A stretch of 64,000 nucleotides of DNA. Source: Fen-671 sp963794745. Its GTDB lineage: Bacteria; Actinomycetota; Acidimicrobiia; Acidimicrobiales; Palsa-688. Positions 47,072-55,591 of this stretch are shown here, one piece after another; position 1 is the first letter of the stretch; each line of letters begins with the position of its first letter. The DNA lies in NCBI GenBank assembly GCA_963794745.1, contig CAWCEZ010000011.1:124001-188000 (forward strand), read 5' to 3'. The notes beneath the pieces were generated by a model. It was given only the letters and a program-made list of their open reading frames with translations. It did no database searches and was not told the DNA's origin. Made by a program: the position numbers and the translations under genes.

Positions 47072-48175
47072 ATGATCGACCTGTTCCGGCCGATAGCCGA
47101 AGCGTGTTCGATCCAGGTAGAGGCGGGCCATCGCCGGCGCATCGCCCTCGTCGGTGCCGGGGTCATCGCCGACGTGGCCCATCTGCCGGCCTACCGACGC
47201 GGCGGCCTGGAGGTCGTCGGCATCACCGACCTAGATCTCGACCGGGCCCGGGAGGTCGCTGACCGTCATGGCATCGAGCGCGTGTACGACGACCTCGACG
47301 CCCTTCTGGCCGACGACGCCGTCGAGGTCGTGGACGTAGCAGTCACCGCCAGCGCTCAGCCGGCCATCGCTCGGCGCGTCCTAGCCTCCGGGCGTCACAT
47401 GCTTGGCCAAAAGCCATTTGCCCCGAGCTCTGCGATCGCCAGAGAGCTCGCCGACCTGGCTGACGCTAAGGGAACGGTCCTCGCAGTCAACCAACAGATG
47501 CGCTACGACGAGGGCATGGCGGCGGCCCATCGCATGATGGAGCTCGGCTGGTTGGGGGAGATAACCAGCTTGACTATTAAAGTAGACGTTTGGACCGATT
47601 GGTCGGCCTGGCCGTGGATCTGCGAGCTAGACGAGGTCGAGCTCTGGGTTCATTCGATCCACTACCACGACCTGGTCCGCTTCTTCCTCGGGGAGCCCGA
47701 GAGCGTGTACGGCGTCGCCGGCCGCACCCCGGGGCAACTACCCCGAGGTGAGACGAGGACGATCACCACTTACAGCTTCGCCGGCGGAGCGCGCGCCCTC
47801 GTAACGGCCAACCATGAGAACTCTTGGGGCGACGACTCGGCCACCTTCCGCCTCGAGGGCGACCATGGCGCGGTCCGTGGCACGCTAGGGATCCTCTACG
47901 ATTACCCCTCTGGGCGCCCGGACACGCTAGAAGTCGTGAGCGACCGACTGCCTACCGACGGTTGGGTACCTTACCCGGTGACAACTCGCTGGGTCCCCGA
48001 CGCCTTCCTCGGCCCGATGGCATCCCTGCTCGCCGCCGTCGGCGGGGGCCCACCGCCGCTCACGTCCGCCCGGGACAACGTCTCGACGCTTGCCTTGGTC
48101 GAAGCCATTTACCGGTCGGTCCGAAGTGGACGGGCCGAGGTACCTTCGCCGGCGGCTCAGCCTGCACCGGAGTGA
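47072..48175 (+). CDS. Gfo/Idh/MocA family oxidoreductase
   Basis: 367 residues from the ATG at 47072 (RBS AAGGGAG). N-terminal Rossmann fold: IALVGAGVIADVAHLPAYRRGGLEVVGITD. The usual EKP is GQKPFAPS here, with Gln instead of Glu while the catalytic Lys is kept. The C-terminal domain has the HSIHYHDLVRFFLGEP block with candidate catalytic His. It is an NAD(P)-dependent dehydrogenase of a sugar or inositol type; the substrate is unknown. It is divergent from the rhaM operon and shares its operator region. Confidence 0.85.
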   Translation: MIDLFRPIAEACSIQVEAGHRRRIALVGAGVIADVAHLPAYRRGGLEVVGITDLDLDRAREVADRHGIERVYDDLDALLADDAVEVVDVAVTASAQPAIARRVLASGRHMLGQKPFAPSSAIARELADLADAKGTVLAVNQQMRYDEGMAAAHRMMELGWLGEITSLTIKVDVWTDWSAWPWICELDEVELWVHSIHYHDLVRFFLGEPESVYGVAGRTPGQLPRGETRTITTYSFAGGARALVTANHENSWGDDSATFRLEGDHGAVRGTLGILYDYPSGRPDTLEVVSDRLPTDGWVPYPVTTRWVPDAFLGPMASLLAAVGGGPPPLTSARDNVSTLALVEAIYRSVRSGRAEVPSPAAQPAPE

Positions 48176-48224
48176 CCCCCGCGGTGCGCCTGCATGAGGC
48201 CTGCTGAAGGTGTCTGCCAGGATA

Positions 48225-48237
48225 GAAAACGTTTACT
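48225..48237. promoter_or_regulatory. LacI-type operator upstream of the sugar-binding protein gene
   Basis: GAAAACGTTTACT differs from the palindrome GTAAACGTTTAC at one position. It is ~83 bases before the binding-protein start. Confidence 0.65.
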
Positions 48238-48319
48238 TGATTTCCAGCCCAAGGCGGGCTACCTTAAACGGCACCATGGGTCCCACTACGGGCACCACTG
48301 GTTTTCAGAGTGGAGGGGC

Positions 48320-49690
48320 ATGACTTCAAAGACAAAGAAATTGACTCGAGACCGCCGACCGAAGGTTCTCGCACTTACCGCACTCGCAGCCGGCGCACTC
48401 GTCGTCGCCAATACTGCGCCGGCTTTGGCCTCGCAAGCGAAGCCAAATGCTCACCTAATTGCTATGGATACAGTTTCCAAATCGAACCCGCTGCTGCTCT
48501 GGGTCGACCCGCCGCGTATCCCGGCCGTCAAGGCCTTCGAAAAGGCCTACCCGAACATCCCGGTCAGCTACTCGACACTCAACTCGAGCGCCAGCAACGC
48601 GGGCCTCGAGGAGAAGTTCGTGCTGTTCAACCGGGTCGGCAGTGGTTGGCCCGATGCCATCTTCTGGCCAGGTAACTCGGCCATGGCATGGGCTACCAGC
48701 CCTCAGATCAACTATGCCGCCAACCTGACCAATATCATTTCCAAGAAAGTCCAGGCCGGCTACAACTCCGTGGTTGCCGCACAGTGCATGCTCAACGGGG
48801 GGCTCTACTGCCTCCGCAACGACGACGCACCCGATGTCCTGTGGTACAACGCCACCCTGATGAAGCAGTGGGGCTACACCGTCCCCAAGACGTGGCCGCA
48901 GTACGAAGCGCTTGGTATCGAGATCGGCAAGCAGCACCCGGGTTATTACGTGGGTGAGCTCGGCGACACTTACGCCGTCGAACGCTATCTCTGGGGCAGC
49001 GGCTGCCCGACCAACGACCTAACCGGGCCGAACAAGGTCTATATCAACCTCAGCGACCCCACCTGCACCCGGGCCGAGAAGATGATCGACGCTCTGCAGA
49101 CCGCCAAGGTCCTCTCGCCGGCCGGCATCTTCGACAGTGCAGGGGCTATTGCAGGCGCCAAGCTCGTGATGAGCCCCGGCGCCGCATGGTGGGGCGTTTA
49201 CCTGTTCGAGGATACCTTCAAGGTGCCCAAGGGAGAGATCACTGCAACCAACCCGCTCCAGTGGCCGGGATCCCCGCCAGGGACCGGCGACGAAGGCGGT
49301 GGCCTGTGGTCGATGTCGAGCCACATCGGTGGTCAGCGCCAGGCCGATACGGCGCTGTTCCTGCAGTTCATGGCCACAGCCCCAGCCTGGCAAGTTGACC
49401 TGAGCACCGGGCTACCGGCTTACGCTCCTGACCAGAACGCCTGGATAACGAAGAACATCGTCCAGTCCGGCTACTTTGCCGACCCCATGCAGATCGGGCC
49501 GGCCATGAAGTACGCCGGGACGATCGTCCGTCCCAAGCACGGCTACCTGCTGTACGACGAGGGGGCTCTTTGGACGCAGGTGATAACGCCCGTGCTTGCC
49601 GAGGGCAAGCTCATCAGCACCGCCTGGGCCGCGTACCAAAGTGCGCTTGTTAACAACGCGAAGGTGAACGGCTACTCGGTAACGACTTAA
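48320..49690 (+). CDS. ABC transporter sugar-binding protein (family 1 extracellular solute-binding)
   Basis: 456 residues. ATG at 48320 behind GGAGGGGC. A signal peptide (KVLALTALAAGALVVANTAPALASQA) has no lipobox Cys, so it is unlike most Gram-positive binding proteins. The mature part has the features of sugar-binding proteins: VKAFEKAYPNIPVSYS, DVLWYNATLMKQWGYTVPKTWPQYEALG, SPGAAWWGVYLFED. Two permeases follow after a terminator-like hairpin. The island's enzymes suggest a deoxyhexose ligand. Confidence 0.88.
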   Translation: MTSKTKKLTRDRRPKVLALTALAAGALVVANTAPALASQAKPNAHLIAMDTVSKSNPLLLWVDPPRIPAVKAFEKAYPNIPVSYSTLNSSASNAGLEEKFVLFNRVGSGWPDAIFWPGNSAMAWATSPQINYAANLTNIISKKVQAGYNSVVAAQCMLNGGLYCLRNDDAPDVLWYNATLMKQWGYTVPKTWPQYEALGIEIGKQHPGYYVGELGDTYAVERYLWGSGCPTNDLTGPNKVYINLSDPTCTRAEKMIDALQTAKVLSPAGIFDSAGAIAGAKLVMSPGAAWWGVYLFEDTFKVPKGEITATNPLQWPGSPPGTGDEGGGLWSMSSHIGGQRQADTALFLQFMATAPAWQVDLSTGLPAYAPDQNAWITKNIVQSGYFADPMQIGPAMKYAGTIVRPKHGYLLYDEGALWTQVITPVLAEGKLISTAWAAYQSALVNNAKVNGYSVTT

Positions 49691-49741
49691 TTGATATCCG
49701 GGCCCGGCCCCGCACAAGGACCTCGCCCGGACGCGAACCTC

Positions 49742-49783
49742 GAGGCACCACCCGCCTGAACATCTCAGGCCGGGTGGTGCCTC
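49742..49783 (+). terminator. Strong hairpin between binding-protein and permease genes
   Basis: GAGGCACCACCCG (49742-49754) pairs with CGGGTGGTGCCTC (49771-49783), with an inner CCTGA/TCAGG stem. Partial termination here would give more binding protein than permease, a common arrangement. Confidence 0.75.
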
Positions 49784-49794
49784 TTCGATGAGCC

Positions 49795-50787
49795 GTGCCT
49801 CGCGCGAAAACGGTATATTGTCCAGCCCGGGGGGAACAACCCGTTGTCAAGGGAGAACACTTTGGCGCACAAGTCGTGGCATTAGCCCAGAAAAGGCGAC
49901 GCCCGGGGCGACGGGCCGTGTCTGGCCTCCAGGGCCGCAGCGGCCTGCTTCTGGTGGCGCCCTATGTCGTGCTGCTCCTCGTTGTTGGGGTGGTCCCAGC
50001 CGGCTACGCCATCTACCAAAGCTTCCTGGCTCGTACTGGTCACGGGTTCGGCGGTACCAGCGGTTACAAAGATGCGGTCACCGAGTTCCAGTTCGGGAGT
50101 TCCTTCGCCCACATAGGCCTCGTCCTGATCGTGTGGCTGCCGTTCATGATCATTGGCGTGATCGGGTTGTCTTTGTTGCTGCATGGTCGTCGCAGCCGGT
50201 TGGTCGGGGGGCTCAGGTTCATCTACTACCTCCCCGGCGCTCTCGCCGGCATGGGCAACTTTGTCCTATGGCTGTTCATCCTTGACCCGACCGACAGCCC
50301 GGTAAAGTTCCTTCTGTCCTGGCTTGGTTACTCGTCCCTCGAGCAGGTCGCGGAGCCGGCCCACCTGCCAGTGATCATCGCACTGATGCTGTTCTTCCAG
50401 GGAGCAGGTACCTGGATCCTCGTCATATACGGAGGGCTCAACGGGATCCCTCAAGACGTCAGCGAAGCGGCGATCATTGACGGGTGCTCCCCCTGGCAGG
50501 AAACGCGGCGCATCAAGCTCCCCCTGATCCGCCCGTGGATCGCCTACTTCATCCTCATAAATATCGCCTATGCCTCTCAGCTTTTCCTCGAGCCTGAAGT
50601 CCTCGGCCTAGCCACCGAAGGGGCCGTCTCGCCGCAGTGGACGCCGAACCAGTTGAGCTATACGTTCGCCTTCCAGCTCTTCGACGTGCCGGCGGCAGCA
50701 GCGTTGTCTGTGATGTTGCTCCTCATTAGCCTTTTCATAGGGGTCATAATTACGACACGCACCGGCCTGTTCCGGAACGTTGAGTAG
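49795..50787 (+). CDS. ABC sugar transporter permease (MalF type)
   Basis: 330 residues maximum. The GTG ~27 codons in (VALAQKRRRPG) is an alternative start after AAGGGAG. Six membrane segments are visible, beginning LLLVAPYVVLLLVVGVVPAGYAIYQSFL. The EAA loop that contacts the ATPase is DVSEAAIIDGCSPWQETRRIKLP. No ATPase gene is in the window; a shared MsiK-type ATPase encoded elsewhere is likely. Confidence 0.9.
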   Translation: MPRAKTVYCPARGEQPVVKGEHFGAQVVALAQKRRRPGRRAVSGLQGRSGLLLVAPYVVLLLVVGVVPAGYAIYQSFLARTGHGFGGTSGYKDAVTEFQFGSSFAHIGLVLIVWLPFMIIGVIGLSLLLHGRRSRLVGGLRFIYYLPGALAGMGNFVLWLFILDPTDSPVKFLLSWLGYSSLEQVAEPAHLPVIIALMLFFQGAGTWILVIYGGLNGIPQDVSEAAIIDGCSPWQETRRIKLPLIRPWIAYFILINIAYASQLFLEPEVLGLATEGAVSPQWTPNQLSYTFAFQLFDVPAAAALSVMLLLISLFIGVIITTRTGLFRNVE

Positions 50788-50795
50788 GGGAGAAA

Positions 50796-51743
50796 TTGTC
50801 TGTTCCCGATGTCTTAGAGCGAACGGTCGCAAGTGGGCGGGGTGCCGCGGGCAACGAGGTCGCGCGCAGGCAACCCAGGTTCCGCCTCAGGGAGATCACA
50901 CCCATGGGCTTCCTTCTGCTCGTTGCGGCCGTGTACTTGTTCATCATGGTGACCTTCGTCCTCGCTACCCTTCGGACAGAGTCGAGCCTGATCCACCAGG
51001 GAGCCTTCGGGTCGATGAAACTGAGCCGGCTCGGTTACGACTGGGACCAGCTCAGCGGCTTTAGCAGCGGAGCGTATTGGACTTGGCTGGAGAACTCTGC
51101 CATCGTCTCGTTCGGAGGAGCCGCCCTCGCCGTCCTGGTCGCGGTGCCGGCGGGGTACTGCCTCGCCATGCTGCGGTTCCGGGGCCGCCGGGTGATCTTG
51201 TTCCTCACGATCCTGACCATGGTCATGCCGAACACCGTGCTCGTGATCCCCCTTTTCCTCGAAGTCTCGGCCGTGCACCAGGTGGACAAACTTTGGCCAG
51301 TAGCGGTCATGTTCGGTTTCTTCCCCTTCGGAACGTACCTGTCGTTCGTCCACTACCGCACGAGCCTTCCTGTGGAGATGTTGGAGGCAGGCAGGATAGA
51401 CGGGGCTTCTGAGGTGGGCCTGTTCGGCAGAGTGGCGGTGCCGATCGCCAAGCAAGCGGTGGCGCTCGTGTTCTTCTTCGCGTTCGTAGCCGACTGGACG
51501 AACTATTTTCTTCCTCTGGTCATGCTCCCGTCCACCAATGCCCAAACGGTCTCGGTCGGGCTCCAATTGCTGATCACCTCGAGCCAGCTGTTCAACCCCA
51601 GCGCCGGCGGGCTCAACGTCCAGCTCTACATGCCGGAGCTCGCGATGGCCGCCGTGCTGCAAATGCTCCCCGTCCTGGTCGTGTTCATTGGCGCCCAGCG
51701 CTACCTGCAACGCGGGGCGCTGCTCGGGGCGGTTAAGGGCTGA
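50796..51743 (+). CDS. ABC sugar transporter permease (MalG type)
   Basis: 315 residues from a TTG at 50796 behind AGGGGAG, eight bases after the first permease. Membrane helices include FLLLVAAVYLFIMVTFVLATL and VILFLTILTMVMPNTVLVIPLF. The EAA loop is EMLEAGRIDGASEVGLFGRVAVP. It forms the heterodimeric channel with the preceding gene. Confidence 0.9.
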   Translation: MSVPDVLERTVASGRGAAGNEVARRQPRFRLREITPMGFLLLVAAVYLFIMVTFVLATLRTESSLIHQGAFGSMKLSRLGYDWDQLSGFSSGAYWTWLENSAIVSFGGAALAVLVAVPAGYCLAMLRFRGRRVILFLTILTMVMPNTVLVIPLFLEVSAVHQVDKLWPVAVMFGFFPFGTYLSFVHYRTSLPVEMLEAGRIDGASEVGLFGRVAVPIAKQAVALVFFFAFVADWTNYFLPLVMLPSTNAQTVSVGLQLLITSSQLFNPSAGGLNVQLYMPELAMAAVLQMLPVLVVFIGAQRYLQRGALLGAVKG

Positions 51744-51748
51744 TTGCT

Positions 51749-52984
51749 TTGAGAACACCAATTGCGCAAAACGTCGTCCCGAGTGCCGGCGAGGAGCCTG
51801 GCATAAACGCGGTCCCGGCGCCACTGGGCGGCATCACGGTGCTCGATTTCAGCCAGTTCCTGGCCGGGCCTGTGGCCGCGTTGCGGCTGGCCGACCTCGG
51901 GGCCCGAGTGATAAAGATCGAACGCCCGCCGGCCGGGGACATCGGGCGCCAGCTCGCTTTTGCGGGAGCCTCCAAGGACGGCGACACCATCTCGTTCCAC
52001 GCTATGAACCGCAACAAGGAAAGCCTCGCCGCGGATCTCAAGGACGACGAGGACCTCTCCATCGTCCGGCGCATGATCTCGTCGGCCGACGTGATGATCG
52101 AGAACTTCCGGCCAGGGGTAATGAAGAGGCTCGGCCTCGACTACGAGTCGGTCCGCAAGCTCAACCCCCGGATCATCTACGGCAGCATCAGCGGCTACGG
52201 GCCAGATGGTCCCTGGGCTGGTAAGCCCGGGCAGGACCTTCTCGCCCAAGCCGTCTCAGGTCTTCCGTGGGCGAACGGGAGCGCCAGCGGTCCCCCGGTG
52301 GCGGTCGGGCTCTCGATCGCCGACCACCTGGCATCTTGTCAACTGGCTCTTGGCATCGCTGCGCTTCTAGTCAGAAGAGAACGCACCGGCGAGGGCGGGA
52401 TCGTCGAGACGAGCCTCCTCGAGGGTGTCCTCGACTTCCAGTTCGAGCTGCTGACGGCTTTTTTCACCATCCCGGGCTTTCTAACGCGCCGGGGCGGTGC
52501 ATATGCTGCGAACGCCTATCTTGGAGCGCCGTACGGCGTCTACCCGACTTCCGATGGCTACCTCGCACTCGCCATGGGCTCGGTGCCGAATATCGGTACC
52601 CTTATTGGTCTCGAGGAATTGGCGGGGTTCTCCGACCCGCAGTCCTGGACGCTGGAGCGGGAAACGATCGCTGGGCTGCTGGGGAGCCACCTCTCCCATG
52701 AGAGCACCCAGCACTGGCTCGACTTGCTCGAGCCGGCCGACGTTTGGTGCGCGCCCGTGCTGACGCTCAACGCCCTAGCCGAGTCAGAAGCGTTCGCATC
52801 TCTTTCCATGACCCAAGAGGTGTCCCGACCTCCTGCAGATGGGAACGGGCCTCCGGTTACCGTACGGACGGTTCGCAGCCCAGTGCGCGTCGACGGCGTC
52901 GTACTGACTGCTCCGGCGGGCGCTCCTCGGATTGGTGAGCACAGCGCCGCGCTCCGGGCCGAGTTCGCTGGCGCGGGCCCCTGA
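51749..52984 (+). CDS. Class III CoA-transferase (CaiB/BaiF family)
   Basis: 411 residues, TTG start at 51749 only five bases after the permease. It moves CoA between carboxylic acids through an aspartyl-CoA thioester. Motifs: ITVLDFSQFLAGPVAALRLADLGARVIKIERP, NRNKESLAADLK, ADVMIENFRPGVMKRLGLD and KPGQDLLAQAVSG, with the likely catalytic Asp at about residue 163. The coupling to sugar permeases is unusual and suggests that a carboxylic acid derived from, or imported with, the substrate is activated as a CoA ester. Confidence 0.9.
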   Translation: MRTPIAQNVVPSAGEEPGINAVPAPLGGITVLDFSQFLAGPVAALRLADLGARVIKIERPPAGDIGRQLAFAGASKDGDTISFHAMNRNKESLAADLKDDEDLSIVRRMISSADVMIENFRPGVMKRLGLDYESVRKLNPRIIYGSISGYGPDGPWAGKPGQDLLAQAVSGLPWANGSASGPPVAVGLSIADHLASCQLALGIAALLVRRERTGEGGIVETSLLEGVLDFQFELLTAFFTIPGFLTRRGGAYAANAYLGAPYGVYPTSDGYLALAMGSVPNIGTLIGLEELAGFSDPQSWTLERETIAGLLGSHLSHESTQHWLDLLEPADVWCAPVLTLNALAESEAFASLSMTQEVSRPPADGNGPPVTVRTVRSPVRVDGVVLTAPAGAPRIGEHSAALRAEFAGAGP

Positions 52985-53003
52985 CGATGGCTACCGGACA
53001 GAA

Positions 53004-54146
53004 TTGACGTCCTCTCCAAAAACGCTCAAGGGGTTGACGTGGGACCACCCGCGTGGGCTCGCCCCCCTCGTCGCCCTCAGCAGGCAAGGCGGGGGCCCCG
53101 ACGGTACGAATGTGGAATGGTCGGCGCGCTCGCTGCAGGCGTTCGCCGACCACCCGCTAGAAGATCTCGTAGAGAACTTCGACTTGCTGGTCATCGACCA
53201 CCCGCACATCCCGCTGGTCGCCGGCGATGACTTGTTGGTCTGTTTGGAAGAGTGCGGCCACGACGAAGAACTGGCCCTCCTGGCCGAACAATCCCTCGGC
53301 AGCTGTCACGCGAGCTACCGCCATGCGGGCCACCAGTACGGCCTGGCCATCGATGCGGCAGCTCAGGTATCGCTACACCGGCCCGATCTGATCGGGGATC
53401 CGCCCAAGAACTGGTCAGAAGTGCTCGACCTGGCAGGACACGGCAAGGTCCTGTGGCCATGCAAGCCGGTGGACGCGATGTCGAGCTTCCTGACACTTTC
53501 CGCTCAGATGGGAGAGGAAGTCTGTTCGCTTGAGGGCCTCTTTGTGAGTAACGAAACCGGCCTGGCGGTGCTCGACCTCCTGCACCGGCTCGCTGACCGG
53601 GTCGGTCCGCAGTGCCTGGCCTACAACCCGATCGACGTGGCCGAAAAGCTGTCGACGACGGACGAGCACTGTTACGTGCCGTTGGCATTCGGCTACGTAA
53701 ACTACAGCCGGGCGGGGTTCCGGCCACAGCGACTGGCCTACCGGGATATACCGATCGGCCACAAGGGGACCGCCGGGTCATGCTTGGGGGGCGCCGGGAT
53801 AGCGGTGTCTGCAAGGCGCCCAGACCAGCAGGCGGCCGTCGCCTACGCCTTTTGGCTGGCAAGTGCCGCGGTCCAACGTGGCGGTTACTATTGGCACGGC
53901 GGCCAGCCGGCCAATGCGCTCGCGTGGCAGGACCCGGCCATAAACGACGACTCACTATCGTTTTTCGCATCGACTCGGTCAACCCTGGAGGGCGCCTCGG
54001 TCCGGCCCCGGCAGCCCGGCTGGGTCACTCTCCAGCGCAGCGTGGGTGACCTTGTGCATGCCGCGTTGTCGCGGACTATGAGCGATGAGGCCTGCCTCAA
54101 GGCACTCGCCTCGGAAAGGGGACGACTCATGGGCGGGACGGTTTGA
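53004..54146 (+). CDS. Leaderless solute-binding-protein-like protein
   Basis: About 380 residues from the TTG at 53004 (preceding CGGAC as weak RBS); the frame is open upstream within the CoA-transferase. The sequence has the outline of ABC family 1 binding proteins: KGLTWDHPRGLAPLVALSR, FDLLVIDHPHIPLV, YGLAIDAAAQVSLHRPDL, NWSEVLDLAG, VAYAFWLASAAVQ. It begins directly with the mature-type fold and has no signal peptide or lipobox, so it should stay in the cytoplasm. It lies between CoA-transferase and MaoC genes. A ligand sensor or chaperone role is possible; the function is unknown. Confidence 0.65.
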   Translation: MTSSPKTLKGLTWDHPRGLAPLVALSRQGGGPDGTNVEWSARSLQAFADHPLEDLVENFDLLVIDHPHIPLVAGDDLLVCLEECGHDEELALLAEQSLGSCHASYRHAGHQYGLAIDAAAQVSLHRPDLIGDPPKNWSEVLDLAGHGKVLWPCKPVDAMSSFLTLSAQMGEEVCSLEGLFVSNETGLAVLDLLHRLADRVGPQCLAYNPIDVAEKLSTTDEHCYVPLAFGYVNYSRAGFRPQRLAYRDIPIGHKGTAGSCLGGAGIAVSARRPDQQAAVAYAFWLASAAVQRGGYYWHGGQPANALAWQDPAINDDSLSFFASTRSTLEGASVRPRQPGWVTLQRSVGDLVHAALSRTMSDEACLKALASERGRLMGGTV

Positions 54147-54147
54147 A

Positions 54148-54624
54148 ATGACGACCATTAATGAGCTGTTTTTCGAGGACTATGTTCTTGGCACTTCGCG
54201 TGGGAGTACCGGCAGGACCGTCACCGAGGCGGACATCGTACTTCATGCCGGCCAAACTGGCGACTTCTATCCCCACCACATGGACCGGGAGTGGTGCGCC
54301 ACACAGCCCTTTGGGCGAAGGATCGCGCATGGCACACTGGTGTTGTCGATCGCTGTTGGCCTGACTTCTGGCTCTGTGAACCCGCGGGCGATGAGCTACG
54401 GCTATGACAGGATCCGTTTTGTCCGTCCCGTGTTCATCGACGACACGCTCACTGTCAAGGCGGAGATCACGACGATGCTCGACCACGAGCGCTCCCCCAC
54501 CCGTTATGGGCGCGTGGAAGAACTCGTGACTGCGGTCAACCAGCACGGCGAGGTTGTGCTTTCTCTCGTCCATATCTACCTCGTGGAGAAGCGCAGCTAC
54601 GAGGCCAAACCACCGTCCCTCTGA
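54148..54624 (+). CDS. MaoC-like hydratase/dehydratase
   Basis: 158 residues, ATG two bases after the previous stop. Hot-dog fold of the (R)-enoyl-CoA hydratase type: RTVTEADIVLHAGQTGDFYPHHMD carries the active-site Asp and His, and RRIAHGTLVLSIAVGL is the second signature. It acts on acyl-CoA esters, which fits a pathway with the CoA-transferase two genes upstream. It is the last gene of the transporter operon. Confidence 0.88.
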   Translation: MTTINELFFEDYVLGTSRGSTGRTVTEADIVLHAGQTGDFYPHHMDREWCATQPFGRRIAHGTLVLSIAVGLTSGSVNPRAMSYGYDRIRFVRPVFIDDTLTVKAEITTMLDHERSPTRYGRVEELVTAVNQHGEVVLSLVHIYLVEKRSYEAKPPSL

Positions 54625-54679
54625 GTACGCACGGGCAACCGCGTGCCAGCCGTCACCAATGGTCAGAGCTGGAAGTCGA

Positions 54680-54693
54680 GCAATCGTTTACCA
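54680..54693. promoter_or_regulatory. Operator-like site 1 upstream of fucU
   Basis: GCAATCGTTTACCA. It shares AATCGTTTACCA with the second site 112 bases downstream. The spacing would allow looping by a tetrameric LacI-type regulator. Confidence 0.6.
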
Positions 54694-54791
54694 TACAGGG
54701 GTTGCCCGCGCGGCAAAGCCAGACCCCAGCCCCCTTAGCCTTGCTTCCTGCCCATTGGGAAAGCACTACTTGGGGTAGCGGTACAAGCTAG

Positions 54792-54804
54792 TAATCGTTT
54801 ACCA
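54792..54804. promoter_or_regulatory. Operator-like site 2 upstream of fucU
   Basis: TAATCGTTTACCA, in same orientation and nearly identical to site 1. A TTGGGG ... TAGTAAT arrangement just before it could be a promoter blocked by the bound regulator. Confidence 0.6.
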
Positions 54805-54971
54805 TGGCAGTATTGCATGCCGGAGTAGAGCCATGGTCCCGATCGGGCGAACCAGCCGAGCCAAGCTCGCCATAACCACAGACGTCGCGGCGGTCAGAAG
54901 TGACGAAATGCGCTGCTCGTCGCTGCCGCACCCCCATCTGGCCACATTGGGCCAACCCGGTACCAAAACGA

Positions 54972-55010
54972 CGCGCCACTGCCTGGCCCCGCCGAGGGCG
55001 CAGTGGCGCG
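54972..55010 (+). promoter_or_regulatory. Leader hairpin before fucU
   Basis: CGCGCCACTGC (54972-54982) pairs exactly with GCAGTGGCGCG (55000-55010), 11 bp. It lies between the operators and the AAGGAGG of fucU. It could be an attenuator or an mRNA-stability element. Confidence 0.5.
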
Positions 55011-55044
55011 GGCAACCGGGCGCGATCGACAAGGAGGCTACGCA

Positions 55045-55497
55045 ATGTTGAAGAACATCAACCCGCTTTTGACGCCGGAACTTCTCTATGTGATGGCGGC
55101 GATGGGCCATGGCGACGAGCTTGCAGTCGTCGATGCCAACTTCCCTGCTTACAGCGTTGCACGCGGCACCATCAATGCCCGGGTGGTCCCCATGGCCGGC
55201 GTGCCCATGCCCGAGGCGGTGAGGGCCATACTGTCGCTGCTGCCTCTTGACGAGTTCGTCGATAGCCCGGTGCGCGCCATGGCCGGCGGCAGCGCTCCTG
55301 GCCAGCTTCCCGAGGTGCAGCAGGAGGTACAGGCTGTCATCGACGCCGCTGCTGGGCGACATTGGCCGATCGGCGAATTGGAACGTTTTGCATTTTACGA
55401 AGCGGCCCGTACCTCGTACGCCGTTGTCCTGACCGGCGAAGGCCGCTTTTACGGGAACGTGCTCATCAAGAAAGGGGCGTTGGCGCCGACGGACTGA
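55045..55497 (+). CDS. fucU: L-fucose mutarotase family protein (RbsD/FucU)
   Basis: 150 residues, start ATG 55045 behind AAGGAGG. Family pattern: INPLLTPELLYVMAAMGHGDELAVVDANFPAY with the catalytic His, and the C-terminal FYGNVLIKKG. It speeds alpha/beta interconversion of L-fucose (or a related sugar) so that the dehydrogenase or kinase gets the right anomer. It is the first gene of a plus-strand operon reaching 61103. Confidence 0.88.
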   Translation: MLKNINPLLTPELLYVMAAMGHGDELAVVDANFPAYSVARGTINARVVPMAGVPMPEAVRAILSLLPLDEFVDSPVRAMAGGSAPGQLPEVQQEVQAVIDAAAGRHWPIGELERFAFYEAARTSYAVVLTGEGRFYGNVLIKKGALAPTD

Positions 55498-55591
55498 AGA
55501 GGGCAACGGACTAGCTGTCGCAAGTGCAATGACGTTGCTGTATGTGGGCCACCCCGGGGACCTTCGCAGATAGAGAGGCTGGAGGTAAACA

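Larger units (their letters stand above)
54625..55044. other. 420-base intergenic regulatory region upstream of fucU
   Basis: Non-coding. It contains two AATCGTTTACCA operator-like sites, a possible promoter overlapping the second one, and a hairpin just before the fucU ribosome-binding site. Each is listed separately. Confidence 0.6.
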
